Assembly (NCBI GenBank): GCA_050874305.1
Contig: JBNMKL010000002.1
Span: 1 to 64,000 of the forward strand
From: Lachnospira sp050874305
GTDB lineage: Bacteria > Bacillota > Clostridia > Lachnospirales > Lachnospiraceae
Length of the DNA stretch: 64,000 bases
Direction: 5' to 3'
The notes below the pieces were generated by a model. It did not search any database, had not been told where the DNA came from, and was given only the letters and a program-made list of their open reading frames with translations. Position numbers and translations under genes: made by a program. The stretch's first letter is position 1, and the number at the start of each line of letters is the position of its first letter. Below, piece by piece: positions 17,394-26,676 of the stretch.

Positions 17394-18719
17394 ATGAGTA
17401 AACCTATTGTAGCTGTCGTAGGCCGTCCTAACGTTGGTAAGTCAACACTTTTTAACGACTTAGCAGGACAGCAGATTTCCATCGTAAAAGATACACCAGG
17501 TGTAACAAGAGACAGAATTTATGCAGATGTCACATGGCTTGATAAGTCTTTTACATTAATTGACACTGGCGGTATTGAGCCAGAATCCAATGATATTATT
17601 CTCTCACAGATGAGAGAGCAGGCACAGATTGCCATTGATACAGCAGATGTAATAATCTTCCTGACAGATGTCCGTCAGGGCTTAGTTGACTCTGATGCAA
17701 AGGTAGCTGATATGTTAAGACGCTCACATAAACCAGTTGTTCTTGTTGTTAACAAGGTTGATGACATTGATAAGTTTATGCCTGATGTATACGAGTTCTA
17801 CAATCTGGGAATCGGCGACCCGATGCCAATATCAGCAATCGGAAAGCTCGGACTTGGTGATATGCTTGACGAGGTTGTTAAGCATTTCCCAGAGAATGCT
17901 GATACAGATGAGGATGATGACAGACCTAGAATTGCAATTGTTGGTAAGCCTAATGTTGGTAAATCATCTATCATTAACAGACTTGTCGGAAAGAACCGTG
18001 TTATCGTATCTGATATTGCCGGAACAACAAGAGATGCAATTGATACAACTATAAAATATAACGGCAAAGAATATATCTTTATCGATACAGCAGGTCTGCG
18101 CCGTAAGAACAAGATTAAAGAAGAGATTGAAAAATACAGTATTATCCGTACTGTATCTGCTGTTGAAAGAGCGGATGTCGTCATTATTGTAATTGATGCA
18201 ACTGAAGGCATCACAGAACAGGATGCCAAGATTGCAGGTATTGCACATGAGCGCGGCAAGGGAATAATAGTTGCTGTCAACAAGTGGGATGCCATTGAGA
18301 AAAATGACAAAACAGTTAAAGAATTCAGTGATAAAATTAAGGATACTCTTGCATTCATGTCATATGCTGAGATTATCTTTATATCTGCTGCCACAGGCCA
18401 GAGACTTGTAAAGATTTATGACCTTGTTGACCAGATAATTGAGAGCCAGAATTTAAGAGTTCCTACAGGTGTTCTTAACGAAATCCTTACAGAAGCTGTC
18501 GCTATGCAGCAGCCACCTTCTGATAAGGGTAAGAGACTACGTATATATTACATTACGCAGGTTTCTGTTAAACCACCTACATTTGTCATGTTTGTCAATG
18601 ACAAACAGCTTACTCATTTCTCATACACAAGATATATTGAGAATAAGATAAGAGATGCCTTTGGATTCAGAGGTACATCTATAAGATTTATTAACAGGGA
18701 GCGCAAAGAAAAAGAATGA
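17394..18719 (+). CDS. der: Ribosome biogenesis GTPase Der (EngA)
   Basis: 441-residue tandem GTPase needed for 50S assembly. Two G domains: GRPNVGKST near residue 9 with DTGG near 55, and GKPNVGKSS near 182 with DTAGLRRK near 230; each has its NK(V/W)D motif. A C-terminal KH-like domain starts near 350. An acidic linker (ENADTDEDDDRP) joins the two G domains. GAAAGGG lies upstream of the ATG. The last four bases overlap plsY. Confidence 0.97.
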   Translation: MSKPIVAVVGRPNVGKSTLFNDLAGQQISIVKDTPGVTRDRIYADVTWLDKSFTLIDTGGIEPESNDIILSQMREQAQIAIDTADVIIFLTDVRQGLVDSDAKVADMLRRSHKPVVLVVNKVDDIDKFMPDVYEFYNLGIGDPMPISAIGKLGLGDMLDEVVKHFPENADTDEDDDRPRIAIVGKPNVGKSSIINRLVGKNRVIVSDIAGTTRDAIDTTIKYNGKEYIFIDTAGLRRKNKIKEEIEKYSIIRTVSAVERADVVIIVIDATEGITEQDAKIAGIAHERGKGIIVAVNKWDAIEKNDKTVKEFSDKIKDTLAFMSYAEIIFISAATGQRLVKIYDLVDQIIESQNLRVPTGVLNEILTEAVAMQQPPSDKGKRLRIYYITQVSVKPPTFVMFVNDKQLTHFSYTRYIENKIRDAFGFRGTSIRFINRERKEKE

Positions 18720-19390
18720 TAGAACGTTTGATTATTATAGCCATCGGCTATTTAATAGGTTCACTTATTCAGGCTGGTTATTGGCTTGGTAAGATTAATC
18801 ACATTGATATACGTCAATATGGAAGTGGTAATGCCGGAACAACCAATGTCATGAGAACTCTTGGCAAAAAAGCTGGTTTTGCAACATATTTTCTTGATGC
18901 ATTCAAGCCTGCATTATCATGTATAATTGTACATTTTCTTTTTGGCCGTGACTGCGACTATGAGATGCTTTTATTCATATACAGCGGTCTTGGCGTAGTG
19001 CTTGGACATAATTTCCCATTCTACATGGGATTCAAGGGTGGCAAGGGAATTGCAGCTACATCTGGTGTTGTCATAACACTTTCTATATTCCCGCAGCACT
19101 GCTGGATAATTCTTATTGCCGGCATGGTTACATTCTTCCTTGTAATGTTTACAACTAAGTATGTATCTCTTGGCTCACTTATTGGAATAGGAATGGTCTT
19201 TGCATTGTTTATCACATGGGCATGTTTCGGACTTCTCCCACTCACAGGAATGCATCTGTATGAGGCATGTATAGTTATGTTTATTATCACTGCACTTGGT
19301 TTCATAAGACATAAAGGCAATATACAGCGTCTTATGAATGGAACAGAAAGAAAGATAGGTCAGAAAAAGAAAGAAGGTTCAAATGGCTAA
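18716..19390 (+). CDS. plsY: Acyl-phosphate glycerol-3-phosphate acyltransferase PlsY
   Basis: 224-residue membrane enzyme that moves an acyl group from acyl-phosphate to glycerol-3-phosphate, the first committed step of phospholipid synthesis. It has several membrane helices and the three conserved loops: GSGNAGTTNVMRTLG (about 37-51), GHNFPFYMGFKGGKGIA (about 98-114) and the C-terminal RHKGNIQRL. The ATG overlaps der by four bases (ATGA) and the end overlaps gpsA by eight, so der-plsY-gpsA is one coupled operon and supplies both enzyme and substrate. Confidence 0.96.
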   Translation: MIERLIIIAIGYLIGSLIQAGYWLGKINHIDIRQYGSGNAGTTNVMRTLGKKAGFATYFLDAFKPALSCIIVHFLFGRDCDYEMLLFIYSGLGVVLGHNFPFYMGFKGGKGIAATSGVVITLSIFPQHCWIILIAGMVTFFLVMFTTKYVSLGSLIGIGMVFALFITWACFGLLPLTGMHLYEACIVMFIITALGFIRHKGNIQRLMNGTERKIGQKKKEGSNG

Positions 19391-20396
19391 TATAACAGTT
19401 ATGGGTGCCGGAAGCTGGGGCATCGCATTATCAATTCTGCTTAATAATAACGGACACAATGTCACTGTATGGTCTGTATTTCCAGATGAAATAAAAGAAC
19501 TAAACGAGACAAGAGAAAATAAAAAATGTCTTCCTGGAGTAATTATCCCTGAAAGCATCAATTTCACTGCTGATACTAAGGCTGCTGTTGAAGGAGCAGA
19601 TGTAATAGTTCTTGCTGTTGCATCCCCTTATACAAGGTCTACAGCCAAGCTTTTCTCTGAATATGTACGCGAAGGTCAGTTCATTGTCAATGTTGGAAAG
19701 GGAATTGAAGAAGATTCTCTTAAAACATTATGTGAAGTTGTAGCTGATGAAATTCCTCAGGCTACAATTGCTGTTTTATCTGGTCCAAGCCACGCAGAAG
19801 AGGTTGGACGAGGAATTCCAACTACATGCGTTATAGGTACAAAGCATAAAAAAGATGCTGAATATCTCCAGAATATCTTTATGAGTGATGTATTCCGTGT
19901 GTATACAAGCCCTGATGTACTTGGTATATGCATAGGTGGTTCTTTAAAGAATGTCATCGCACTTGCTGCCGGTATCGCTGATGGACTTGGTTATGGTGAC
20001 AATTCCAAAGCAGCTCTTATAACAAGAGGTATTGCCGAGATTTCAAGATTAGGTATAGCAATGGGGGCAGAGCCAGCAACATTTACAGGTCTGTCTGGCA
20101 TAGGCGACCTTATTGTTACATGTGCAAGTATGCACAGCCGTAACAGACGTGCCGGTATTCTTATAGGTAAAGGCTACACTAAAGACGAAGCCATGAAAGA
20201 AGTACAGATGGTAGTCGAAGGTGTGTATTCTGCCAAGGCAGCACTTAAGCTTGCTCAGAAATATGATGTAGATATGCCTATAGTATATCAGGTTAACGAA
20301 GTATTATTTGACAATAAAAAGCCTGATCTTGCTGTTAGAGACCTTATGCTTAGAGATAAAAAGATTGAAGCAGACAGCAGAAGTGACTGGGAATAA
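19383..20396 (+). CDS. gpsA: Glycerol-3-phosphate dehydrogenase [NAD(P)+]
   Basis: 337-residue enzyme that reduces dihydroxyacetone phosphate to glycerol-3-phosphate, substrate of PlsY encoded just upstream. The Rossmann motif MGAGSWGIAL lies at about 5-14; the substrate site includes GPSHAEEVGRGIPT, the catalytic lysine in GGSLKNVIAL and TFTGLSGIGDLIVTC. Its start overlaps the end of plsY by eight bases. Length is normal for the family. Confidence 0.96.
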   Translation: MANITVMGAGSWGIALSILLNNNGHNVTVWSVFPDEIKELNETRENKKCLPGVIIPESINFTADTKAAVEGADVIVLAVASPYTRSTAKLFSEYVREGQFIVNVGKGIEEDSLKTLCEVVADEIPQATIAVLSGPSHAEEVGRGIPTTCVIGTKHKKDAEYLQNIFMSDVFRVYTSPDVLGICIGGSLKNVIALAAGIADGLGYGDNSKAALITRGIAEISRLGIAMGAEPATFTGLSGIGDLIVTCASMHSRNRRAGILIGKGYTKDEAMKEVQMVVEGVYSAKAALKLAQKYDVDMPIVYQVNEVLFDNKKPDLAVRDLMLRDKKIEADSRSDWE

Positions 20397-20434
20397 TTTA
20401 ATTTACATTTATTTAATTTAAAGGATGGTAATGT

Positions 20435-20992
20435 ATGAGAGTAATAGCTGGTAGTGCACGAAGCCTGCCTCTTAAAACTGTCGAGGGGATGGATACAAGA
20501 CCAACAACAGACAGAATCAAGGAAACATTATTTAATATGCTGCAGACTGAGATATCAGGCTGCCGTTTCCTGGATTTATTTGCCGGCAGCGGTGCTATTG
20601 GTATTGAAGCCCTTAGCAGAGGCGCAAAAGAAGCTTATTTTGTTGAACATTCCAAAGCATGTGTTGAATGCATTAAGGCTAACCTTAAATTCACACATCT
20701 TGATTCTAATGCCGTTGTCATGGAGCAGGATGTTTTATCTGCTCTCAACCGTATCAATACATCAGAACCATTTGACATAGTATTTATGGATGCACCTTAT
20801 AAGAGTGGCATTGAACAGGATGTACTTGAAGCTTTATCATCATCAAAGCTTGTTGATAAGTATTCAACCATAATTGTAGAAGAAGCACTTGACACTGACT
20901 TTTCGTATGTAGATGACATAGACAATCTGTATATTAAAAAAGTCAAAGAATACAAGACAAACAAGCATGTATTCATAGGTGTTTCTGAATAA
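20435..20992 (+). CDS. rsmD: 16S rRNA (guanine(966)-N(2))-methyltransferase RsmD
   Basis: 185-residue SAM-dependent methyltransferase. It begins MRVIAGSARSLPLK, carries the SAM loop FLDLFAGSGAIGIEAL and the catalytic FMDAPY (N/D-P-P-Y type motif; here D-A-P-Y). It modifies the 2-amino group of G966 in 16S rRNA. Next to coaD, and close to ylbJ on the other strand, as in the ylbH-coaD-ylbJ group of Bacillus. Confidence 0.93.
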   Translation: MRVIAGSARSLPLKTVEGMDTRPTTDRIKETLFNMLQTEISGCRFLDLFAGSGAIGIEALSRGAKEAYFVEHSKACVECIKANLKFTHLDSNAVVMEQDVLSALNRINTSEPFDIVFMDAPYKSGIEQDVLEALSSSKLVDKYSTIIVEEALDTDFSYVDDIDNLYIKKVKEYKTNKHVFIGVSE

Positions 20993-21021
20993 TAACTTTC
21001 TACGTAGAAACGAGGACTAGA

Positions 21022-21510
21022 ATGAAAAGTGCTATATATCCCGGAAGTTTTGATCCAGTTACATTAGGACATCTTGATATAATCAGACGTTCAGCCGGTC
21101 TTACTGACCATCTGATTGTAGGTGTCCTTAATAATAGTTCAAAAACTCCATTGTTTTCATTAGATGAACGTGTTAATATGTTAAAAGAAGCGACTAAAGA
21201 CATTCCTAATGTAGAGATAGTAAGTTTTAGCGGCTTACTTGTGGACTTTGCCAAGCAGAAGGATTGTAATGTTGTAATCAGAGGTTTAAGGGCTGTAACA
21301 GATTTTGAATATGAACTTGCAATGTCACAGACTAACCGTGTTGTCAATCCAGACATTGATACCATATTCCTTAATACAAGTCTCAAATACGCATATTTAA
21401 GTTCTAGTATGGTAAAAGAGGTTGCACAATATGGCGGCGATGTGAGCAAATTCGTGCCAGCTAATGTTATTGAACCTATCTATGAAAAATACAATATAAA
21501 AAGAGTTTAA
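21022..21510 (+). CDS. coaD: Phosphopantetheine adenylyltransferase
   Basis: 162-residue nucleotidyltransferase of CoA synthesis (4'-phosphopantetheine plus ATP to dephospho-CoA). The N-terminal YPGSFDPVTLGHLDII contains the T/HxGH ATP site, VVIRGLRAVTDFEYELAM is the pantetheine-binding block, and the C-terminal YLSSSMVKEVA is the second nucleotide motif. It follows rsmD by 29 bases, a classic pairing. Confidence 0.97.
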   Translation: MKSAIYPGSFDPVTLGHLDIIRRSAGLTDHLIVGVLNNSSKTPLFSLDERVNMLKEATKDIPNVEIVSFSGLLVDFAKQKDCNVVIRGLRAVTDFEYELAMSQTNRVVNPDIDTIFLNTSLKYAYLSSSMVKEVAQYGGDVSKFVPANVIEPIYEKYNIKRV

Positions 21511-21524
21511 TAAGGGAGAGAACC

Positions 21525-22106
21525 ATGAGCAGAATTGAGCAATTAATCAGCGAAATTGAAGAATATCTTGATGGTTGTAAATTTCAGCCATTTTCCAATA
21601 CGAAAATCATAGTTGATAAAGAGCAGTTGGAAGAGTTTTTATCAGAATTAAGACTCAAAACTCCTGATGAAGTAAAGAAATACCAGAAAATTATTAACAA
21701 CAAAGATGCAATTATCAATGAGGCTAAAGAACAGGCTGACCAGATTCTTAATGCTGCACAGGTGCAGACAGAAAAGCTTATGAATGAGCATGAAATTATG
21801 CAGCGTGCATATGCTTCTGCCAATGAGCTTATAGAGCAGGCAACAGCCAAAGCGCAGGGAATTCTTGACAATGCAATTGAGGATGCCAACAATATCAGAA
21901 TGGGTGCTGTATCATACACAGATGATATGCTTTCAAAGTTACAATATATCATTGAGCACTCAATCAATGACAATAAGCAGCAGTATGGTTCCCTTATCTC
22001 TGGATTAGAGGAAGTTTTATCTGTTGTTAACAATAACAGACGTGAGCTTAATGCAAAAGATGATGAACAGCCATCACAGGATGATAATAATCAGCCAACT
22101 GCATAA
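21525..22106 (+). CDS. Coiled-coil protein of unknown function downstream of coaD
   Basis: 193 residues, mostly long amphipathic helix. Residues about 55-150 are rich in Ala/Glu/Gln/Lys with heptad-like spacing (NEAKEQADQILNAAQVQTEK, then ANELIEQATAKAQGILDNA), resembling DivIVA-like or V-ATPase subunit H/E-like coiled coils. The first 30 residues and the Gln/Asp-rich tail are not recognised. Similar genes sit after coaD in Lachnospiraceae and are often labelled ATPase, which the sequence does not justify. A structural role near the membrane or divisome is speculation. Its end converges on ylbJ with a 15-base gap. Confidence 0.7.
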   Translation: MSRIEQLISEIEEYLDGCKFQPFSNTKIIVDKEQLEEFLSELRLKTPDEVKKYQKIINNKDAIINEAKEQADQILNAAQVQTEKLMNEHEIMQRAYASANELIEQATAKAQGILDNAIEDANNIRMGAVSYTDDMLSKLQYIIEHSINDNKQQYGSLISGLEEVLSVVNNNRRELNAKDDEQPSQDDNNQPTA

Positions 22107-22121
22107 GCTTTATTAAAGAAT

Positions 22122-23027
22122 TTATAATACATATACAGCTAAAGTGTATACAAGTACAGTGATAACACAGTATATACATTTGTTGTATATGTATTTTTTT
22201 ATGTCAAGACCAGCTCCGGCAACTGATATAGTCTGCAGTATTGTAGATAATCCCCCCAAATTATTTATTAATAATATTATTAATGCTCCATCTGATAACC
22301 AGTATGCGTTACTTGTCACATAATCATTTCCAACCTGGTTAATTCCAGTAGTTATTTCTATAATTCCAGTTATAATTCCCCTGTATATAAAACTGTCTGG
22401 CAGAATATTAATGATATATTGTGATACACATGCAAAAAATACTATATATCCGCCAGCTTTAAGCATATTAATACAGCATACCTCCATCAGTCTGCCATAA
22501 TCTGCATGTATGTGCTTTGAGGCTTTGATATCATTAATCCCTGCCTTTTTGCCGCCTTTATGCAGCATCTTACAAATAATAAAACTTCCGATAATCCCTA
22601 TAAAAGATGAGACATATATAATTATGACAAGCTTACCCAGAGTAATCCTGTGCATCACTTCATACGCATATATATAATTACATATAAATGACGGGCTGGA
22701 TATATTGCAGTATGCAAGTACACCATCAAGCGATGAATCATCTTTATATATATTTTTATACTGTGAATACAGAATAGCAGCACCCGGAAAGCCGGTCAGA
22801 ATTCCACATAAGATTACATATATTTTCATGTATTTTTCGCTTATTCTTAACTCACTCATTATCACGCTTGCAAGAAAACTTGCCGGGAATATTCCGGGAA
22901 GCACGGTGTATGCCCACAATATGAGTCCGTTCCTTGCCCCCTGCATTGCAATTGCAGGCCGAGCCAGCATTATTACCAATAATATAATCTCAATTATTAC
23001 AATTTTATTTATACATTTTTTCTGCAT
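22122..23027 (-). CDS. ylbJ: YlbJ-like sporulation integral membrane protein (nucleoside-recognition/Gate domain)
   Basis: 301 residues with about eight hydrophobic segments. The motif LPGIFPASFLASVI near residue 45, GILTGFPGAAILYSQY near 95 and YCNISSPSFICNYIY near 125 match the YlbJ/Gate-domain family. In Bacillus subtilis ylbJ is a sigma-E gene needed for sporulation, and it lies next to ylbH (rsmD) and coaD; the same neighbours are here but ylbJ is inverted. The protein is shorter than the roughly 400 residues of Bacillus YlbJ, missing part of one end. Confidence 0.75.
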   Translation of the reverse strand: MQKKCINKIVIIEIILLVIMLARPAIAMQGARNGLILWAYTVLPGIFPASFLASVIMSELRISEKYMKIYVILCGILTGFPGAAILYSQYKNIYKDDSSLDGVLAYCNISSPSFICNYIYAYEVMHRITLGKLVIIIYVSSFIGIIGSFIICKMLHKGGKKAGINDIKASKHIHADYGRLMEVCCINMLKAGGYIVFFACVSQYIINILPDSFIYRGIITGIIEITTGINQVGNDYVTSNAYWLSDGALIILLINNLGGLSTILQTISVAGAGLDIKKYIYNKCIYCVITVLVYTLAVYVL

Positions 23028-23112
23028 ATTATTTAATTAATTTAGTGTATTATTGTTAAAAAATATGCTATTATCTATATAATAATGATTATTTGTGAGG
23101 ACTTTTAAATAT

Positions 23113-23916
23113 ATGGATTTACAACTCTGGAAAGAAATTATTGCGCCTTATGATCTGGCTGTTGAAGAACTTACTGTCAAATTCAACCACATAATAAAAG
23201 AATACAGGCAGCAGGGATATTATTCTCCAATTGAACAGGTATCAGGGCGTGTCAAAAGCATATCAAGTATTATCGGCAAAGCCCAGAAAAAAAATATTGA
23301 TATGGATAAAATCACTGAATATATTGAAGATATAGCTGGCATACGTCTTATATGCCAGTTTGCCAACGATATATATTCTGTTGTTGATCTTATACGTGGA
23401 AGAAGTGATATGGTAATCAAAGAAGAAAAAGATTACATAACACATATCAAAGACAGTGGATACAGAAGCTACCACATTATCGTTCTCTATAAGGTTGAAA
23501 CTACTTCAGGTACACATGAGATTCCTGTTGAAATCCAGATAAGAACACTTGGAATGAATTTCTGGGCAGTTATAGAACATTCTCTGCAATATAAGTACAA
23601 TGGCAATATACCTGCACATGTCAAGGAACGGCTTAATGTTACAGCTAATGCAATCCTTACTCTTGACAATGAGATGGAATCTATCCATGATGAGGTTATT
23701 GATGCACAGAATTCATATTATATCCGTGCGAATGCAGTATCTGATATTCTTGGCAATATTGAGAATCTCTACAAATATGCCAACAAACGTGAGATATCCA
23801 AAATTCAGGATGAATTTTATGAAGTATATAAAACTGGTGATATTAACCAGCTTGAACAGTTTAACAAGCAGCTTGATATAATAGCTGAAGGTTATCGTGC
23901 ACAGTCACTTAACTAA
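23113..23916 (+). CDS. Second small alarmone synthetase-like protein (RelA/SpoT synthetase domain)
   Basis: About 267 residues. Contains SGRVKSISSIIGKAQKKN, DIAGIRLICQFANDIY, DSGYRSYHIIVLYKV and VEIQIRTLGMNFWAVIEHSLQYKY, the same blocks as the gene at 15734 with many substitutions (for example NGYRSLH becomes SGYRSYH). The C-terminal 70 residues are helical and extra. No hydrolase or regulatory domain. The ATG at 23113 is preferred over the GTG at 23095 although its GAGG is 12 bases away. A weak -35/-10 pair (TTGTTA 23053, TATATA/TATAAT about 23076-23083) lies upstream. Confidence 0.83.
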   Translation: MDLQLWKEIIAPYDLAVEELTVKFNHIIKEYRQQGYYSPIEQVSGRVKSISSIIGKAQKKNIDMDKITEYIEDIAGIRLICQFANDIYSVVDLIRGRSDMVIKEEKDYITHIKDSGYRSYHIIVLYKVETTSGTHEIPVEIQIRTLGMNFWAVIEHSLQYKYNGNIPAHVKERLNVTANAILTLDNEMESIHDEVIDAQNSYYIRANAVSDILGNIENLYKYANKREISKIQDEFYEVYKTGDINQLEQFNKQLDIIAEGYRAQSLN

Positions 23917-23943
23917 TATGCTTTAAGAAAGGTTTTTAATATA

Positions 23944-25320
23944 ATGAATTTACCATCAAAATATACAGACAGCATGAAAGAACTTTTAGGGGATGAGTAT
24001 GATGCCTATCTTAAAAGCTTTGATGACACAAGATTATATGGTCTAAGAGTTAACACTCTGAAGATTTCTGTTGAGGATTTTCTAAAGATTTCTCCATTTG
24101 AGCTCACTCCGGTTCCATGGATTGAGAATGGTTTTTACTATAGTGAAAATGACAAGCCAGCCAAGCATCCATATTATTTTGCAGGGTTATACTATATTCA
24201 GGAACCAAGCGCAATGACACCTGCCAATGTACTTCCAATTGAAGACAATGACGTTGTCCTTGATATGTGTGCAGCTCCCGGCGGCAAATCAACTGAGCTT
24301 GGCGCAAAGCTTAACAGAACAGGTCTTCTTATCACTAATGATATAAGCAATTCAAGGGCTAAGGCACTTCTAAAGAATGTAGAAGTGTTTGGAATACCTA
24401 ACATATGCCTGTTAAACGAAGATCCTGTCCAGATAACTGACCGTTTTACAGGATTTTTTGATAAGATTTTAATAGATGCACCTTGCTCTGGTGAGGGAAT
24501 GTTCAGAAAAGATAATAAACTCATCAAAGCATGGGAAAAGAATGGCCCTGAATTCTACTCACAGATTCAGAAGAATATTATTCTTGCCGGTGCAGACATG
24601 TTAAAGCCGGGCGGTAAAATGCTATATTCAACATGTACATTTTCACAACTGGAAGATGAAGAGACAATTAAACACCTTATTGATAACAGACCTGATATGC
24701 ATCTTATTCCAATCAAACCATATGAAGGCTTTGCAACTGGAATATGCAGTGATGAGGACGAGCAAAAGTATGGTCTTAGAAAAACTGTCCGCATCTTCCC
24801 TCATAAGATGCCTGGTGAGGGACATTTCGTTGCATTGCTCGAAAAGGATGCCGATTCACCAGAGACATTTCATCCTTTAAGGAAAAAGAATACTGCAAAG
24901 CTTGCACCTGAACTTACAGATTTTCTTAAGCTTATTGACCTTCCTATCAAAGAAAGTGATATATTCGTACGTGACACATATGTATACTGTATATCACCAT
25001 ATATGCCAGATAATAATAAGCTTAGAATTTTAAGAAGTGGTCTGCTTTTAGGTGAATTAAAGAAAAATCGTTTTGAACCAAGCCAGGCTCTGGCAATGGT
25101 ATTAAAAGCAAGTGAATATCCATACACAATCAGTCTGCCTGTAAGTGATGAGAGAATTATCAAGTATCTTAAAGGCGAAACTATTGACCTTCCTGAGTTT
25201 TCCGACAGTGTCAAGAAAGGATGGATTCTTTTCTGTGTAGATAATTATCCTTTAGGATGGGGCAAATATGACGGATATTCCCTAAAAAATAAATATCTTG
25301 CTGGCTGGCGATGGATGTAA
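23944..25320 (+). CDS. RsmF/RsmB-type RNA (cytosine-5) methyltransferase (NOL1/NOP2/sun family)
   Basis: 458-residue SAM-dependent m5C methyltransferase. SAM motif VLDMCAAPGGKST near residue 105, then DAPCSGEGMFRKD near 178 with the first cysteine, and STCTFSQLEDEE near 228 with the catalytic cysteine. The C-terminal 150 residues match the RsmF-type extension (PUA-like ending with LGWGKYDGYSLKN). The GEGMF variant is typical of Firmicutes RsmF-like proteins that modify 16S rRNA; the exact nucleotide is not evident. Confidence 0.88.
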   Translation: MNLPSKYTDSMKELLGDEYDAYLKSFDDTRLYGLRVNTLKISVEDFLKISPFELTPVPWIENGFYYSENDKPAKHPYYFAGLYYIQEPSAMTPANVLPIEDNDVVLDMCAAPGGKSTELGAKLNRTGLLITNDISNSRAKALLKNVEVFGIPNICLLNEDPVQITDRFTGFFDKILIDAPCSGEGMFRKDNKLIKAWEKNGPEFYSQIQKNIILAGADMLKPGGKMLYSTCTFSQLEDEETIKHLIDNRPDMHLIPIKPYEGFATGICSDEDEQKYGLRKTVRIFPHKMPGEGHFVALLEKDADSPETFHPLRKKNTAKLAPELTDFLKLIDLPIKESDIFVRDTYVYCISPYMPDNNKLRILRSGLLLGELKKNRFEPSQALAMVLKASEYPYTISLPVSDERIIKYLKGETIDLPEFSDSVKKGWILFCVDNYPLGWGKYDGYSLKNKYLAGWRWM

Positions 25321-25330
25321 TAGGAGAGTT

Positions 25331-26062
25331 ATGAAAATTAGACTTGATAAGTATCTTGCAGATATGCAGATTGGCACCAGAAGCCAGGTAAAAGAATATA
25401 TCAAAAAGGGTCGTATAACAGTTAATGGTTCCGTCATTAAGTCAAGCGATATAAAGATAGATACAGACTCTGATATTGTATGTGTTGATGGCAGTCCTGT
25501 CGGATATGTTGAATATGAATATTATATGCTTAATAAACCAGCAGGTGTCATAACAGCGACAACTGATAAGACAGCACGCACTGTAACAGACCTTATAGAA
25601 TCAAAGCGAAAAGACCTTTTTCCTGTCGGAAGACTTGATAAGGACACAGAAGGACTTCTGCTTATTACTAATGACGGAGACCTTGCACACTATATGCTTG
25701 CTCCTAAAAGCCATGTTGATAAAACCTACTTTGCGACAGTTAAAGGTTCAATAACTGATGAAACTATTAATCTGTTCAGGGATGGTCTGCGTGTCGATTC
25801 CGAACTCACAGCTCTGCCAGCTATCTTAGAAGTACTGTCCTATGACAAGAATAAAGATGAGTCTGACATACTTATTACAATCCACGAGGGTAAATTCCAT
25901 CAGGTAAAGAGAATGTTTGAGGCTGTTGACAGCTTTGTATATTATCTTAAGAGAATATCATTCGGTCCCTTAACACTTGATGATGCACTTAATACCGGAG
26001 AATATCGTCTGTTAACCAAAGATGAGCTTGGTGCTTTAAAAGCCATATATAACAAAAACTAA
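25331..26062 (+). CDS. rsuA: RsuA-family 16S rRNA pseudouridine synthase
   Basis: 243 residues. An S4 RNA-binding domain (MKIRLDKYLADMQIGTRSQV onward, about 1-60) precedes the synthase domain with catalytic Asp in GRLDKDTEGLLLITNDG (about 103-119). The terminal block EGKFHQVKRMFEAV is typical of RsuA rather than RluB. The ATG at 25331 has TAGGAGAG directly upstream; the longer in-frame start lies inside the previous gene. Target is probably 16S U516, from family knowledge. Confidence 0.9.
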   Translation: MKIRLDKYLADMQIGTRSQVKEYIKKGRITVNGSVIKSSDIKIDTDSDIVCVDGSPVGYVEYEYYMLNKPAGVITATTDKTARTVTDLIESKRKDLFPVGRLDKDTEGLLLITNDGDLAHYMLAPKSHVDKTYFATVKGSITDETINLFRDGLRVDSELTALPAILEVLSYDKNKDESDILITIHEGKFHQVKRMFEAVDSFVYYLKRISFGPLTLDDALNTGEYRLLTKDELGALKAIYNKN

Positions 26063-26081
26063 TTTAATACAAGAGGTTTAT

Positions 26082-26654
26082 ATGAAAAAAATACCAAAAG
26101 GTTCCTATGGATACCTTAATTACAAAAAGAAATTGTCACTGATAATCATGCTTGCATCATTCTTAGTCATTGCAGCAGTATTCTTTACAGGATACATTGT
26201 AACTGGAACTAACAACAATATAATGACTGTTATAGCAGCAGTACTTACACTGCCAGCGGCTAAATTTACAGTTGCATATATAATTCTGATTCCACATCAC
26301 AGTACACCAGAAGATGTATATTCAGGTACCAATGGCACTTTTCCGGGGCTTGAAACTTACTATGACCTTATATTTTCCAACAGTACCAGTCCTATAGGCA
26401 CACAGGCTGTTGTTATATCTGACTCTTTAGTAATAGCTCTCACTGACGAAACTAAGGCAGATAAAAAACTGTTTGAAAAAAGTGTTGCTGATTTCATGGA
26501 AAAAGATGGACATCCGGTAAATGTATCTCTTTTCACTGATAAGACTTCATTTATCGCCAAAGCAAAGTTAATGAGTTCAGGGAATGCACCTGACAGTGAA
26601 CCATCTACAAGAATAGAGCGTAATGCTAAATCAATATTAGCAATGTGCTTATAA
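26082..26654 (+). CDS. Membrane protein of unknown function (two N-terminal helices)
   Basis: 190 residues that I do not recognise. A basic start (MKKIPKGSYGYLNYKKK) is followed by two membrane segments (about 19-41 and 48-70), then a soluble cytoplasmic domain of about 120 residues with alternating strands (TQAVVISDSLVIALT). It stands between two pseudouridine synthase genes, 19 bases after the first and 22 before the second, so it probably shares their transcript; a functional link is not shown by sequence. Confidence 0.65.
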   Translation: MKKIPKGSYGYLNYKKKLSLIIMLASFLVIAAVFFTGYIVTGTNNNIMTVIAAVLTLPAAKFTVAYIILIPHHSTPEDVYSGTNGTFPGLETYYDLIFSNSTSPIGTQAVVISDSLVIALTDETKADKKLFEKSVADFMEKDGHPVNVSLFTDKTSFIAKAKLMSSGNAPDSEPSTRIERNAKSILAMCL

Positions 26655-26676
26655 TTATAAGAATCGGGAGATTATT

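Noticed and set aside
17798..18394. 198-codon open frame antisense to der
   Set aside because: It mirrors conserved GTPase codons on the plus strand, has no ribosome site and is unlike any protein I know.
22107..22160. Terminator between the coiled-coil gene and ylbJ
   Set aside because: Only a short imperfect TATAC/GTATA pairing without T run, partly inside ylbJ.
23053..23083. Promoter for the second alarmone synthetase
   Set aside because: Boxes are weak (four of six each at 17-base spacing, or 19 bases with TATAAT); mentioned only within the gene entry.
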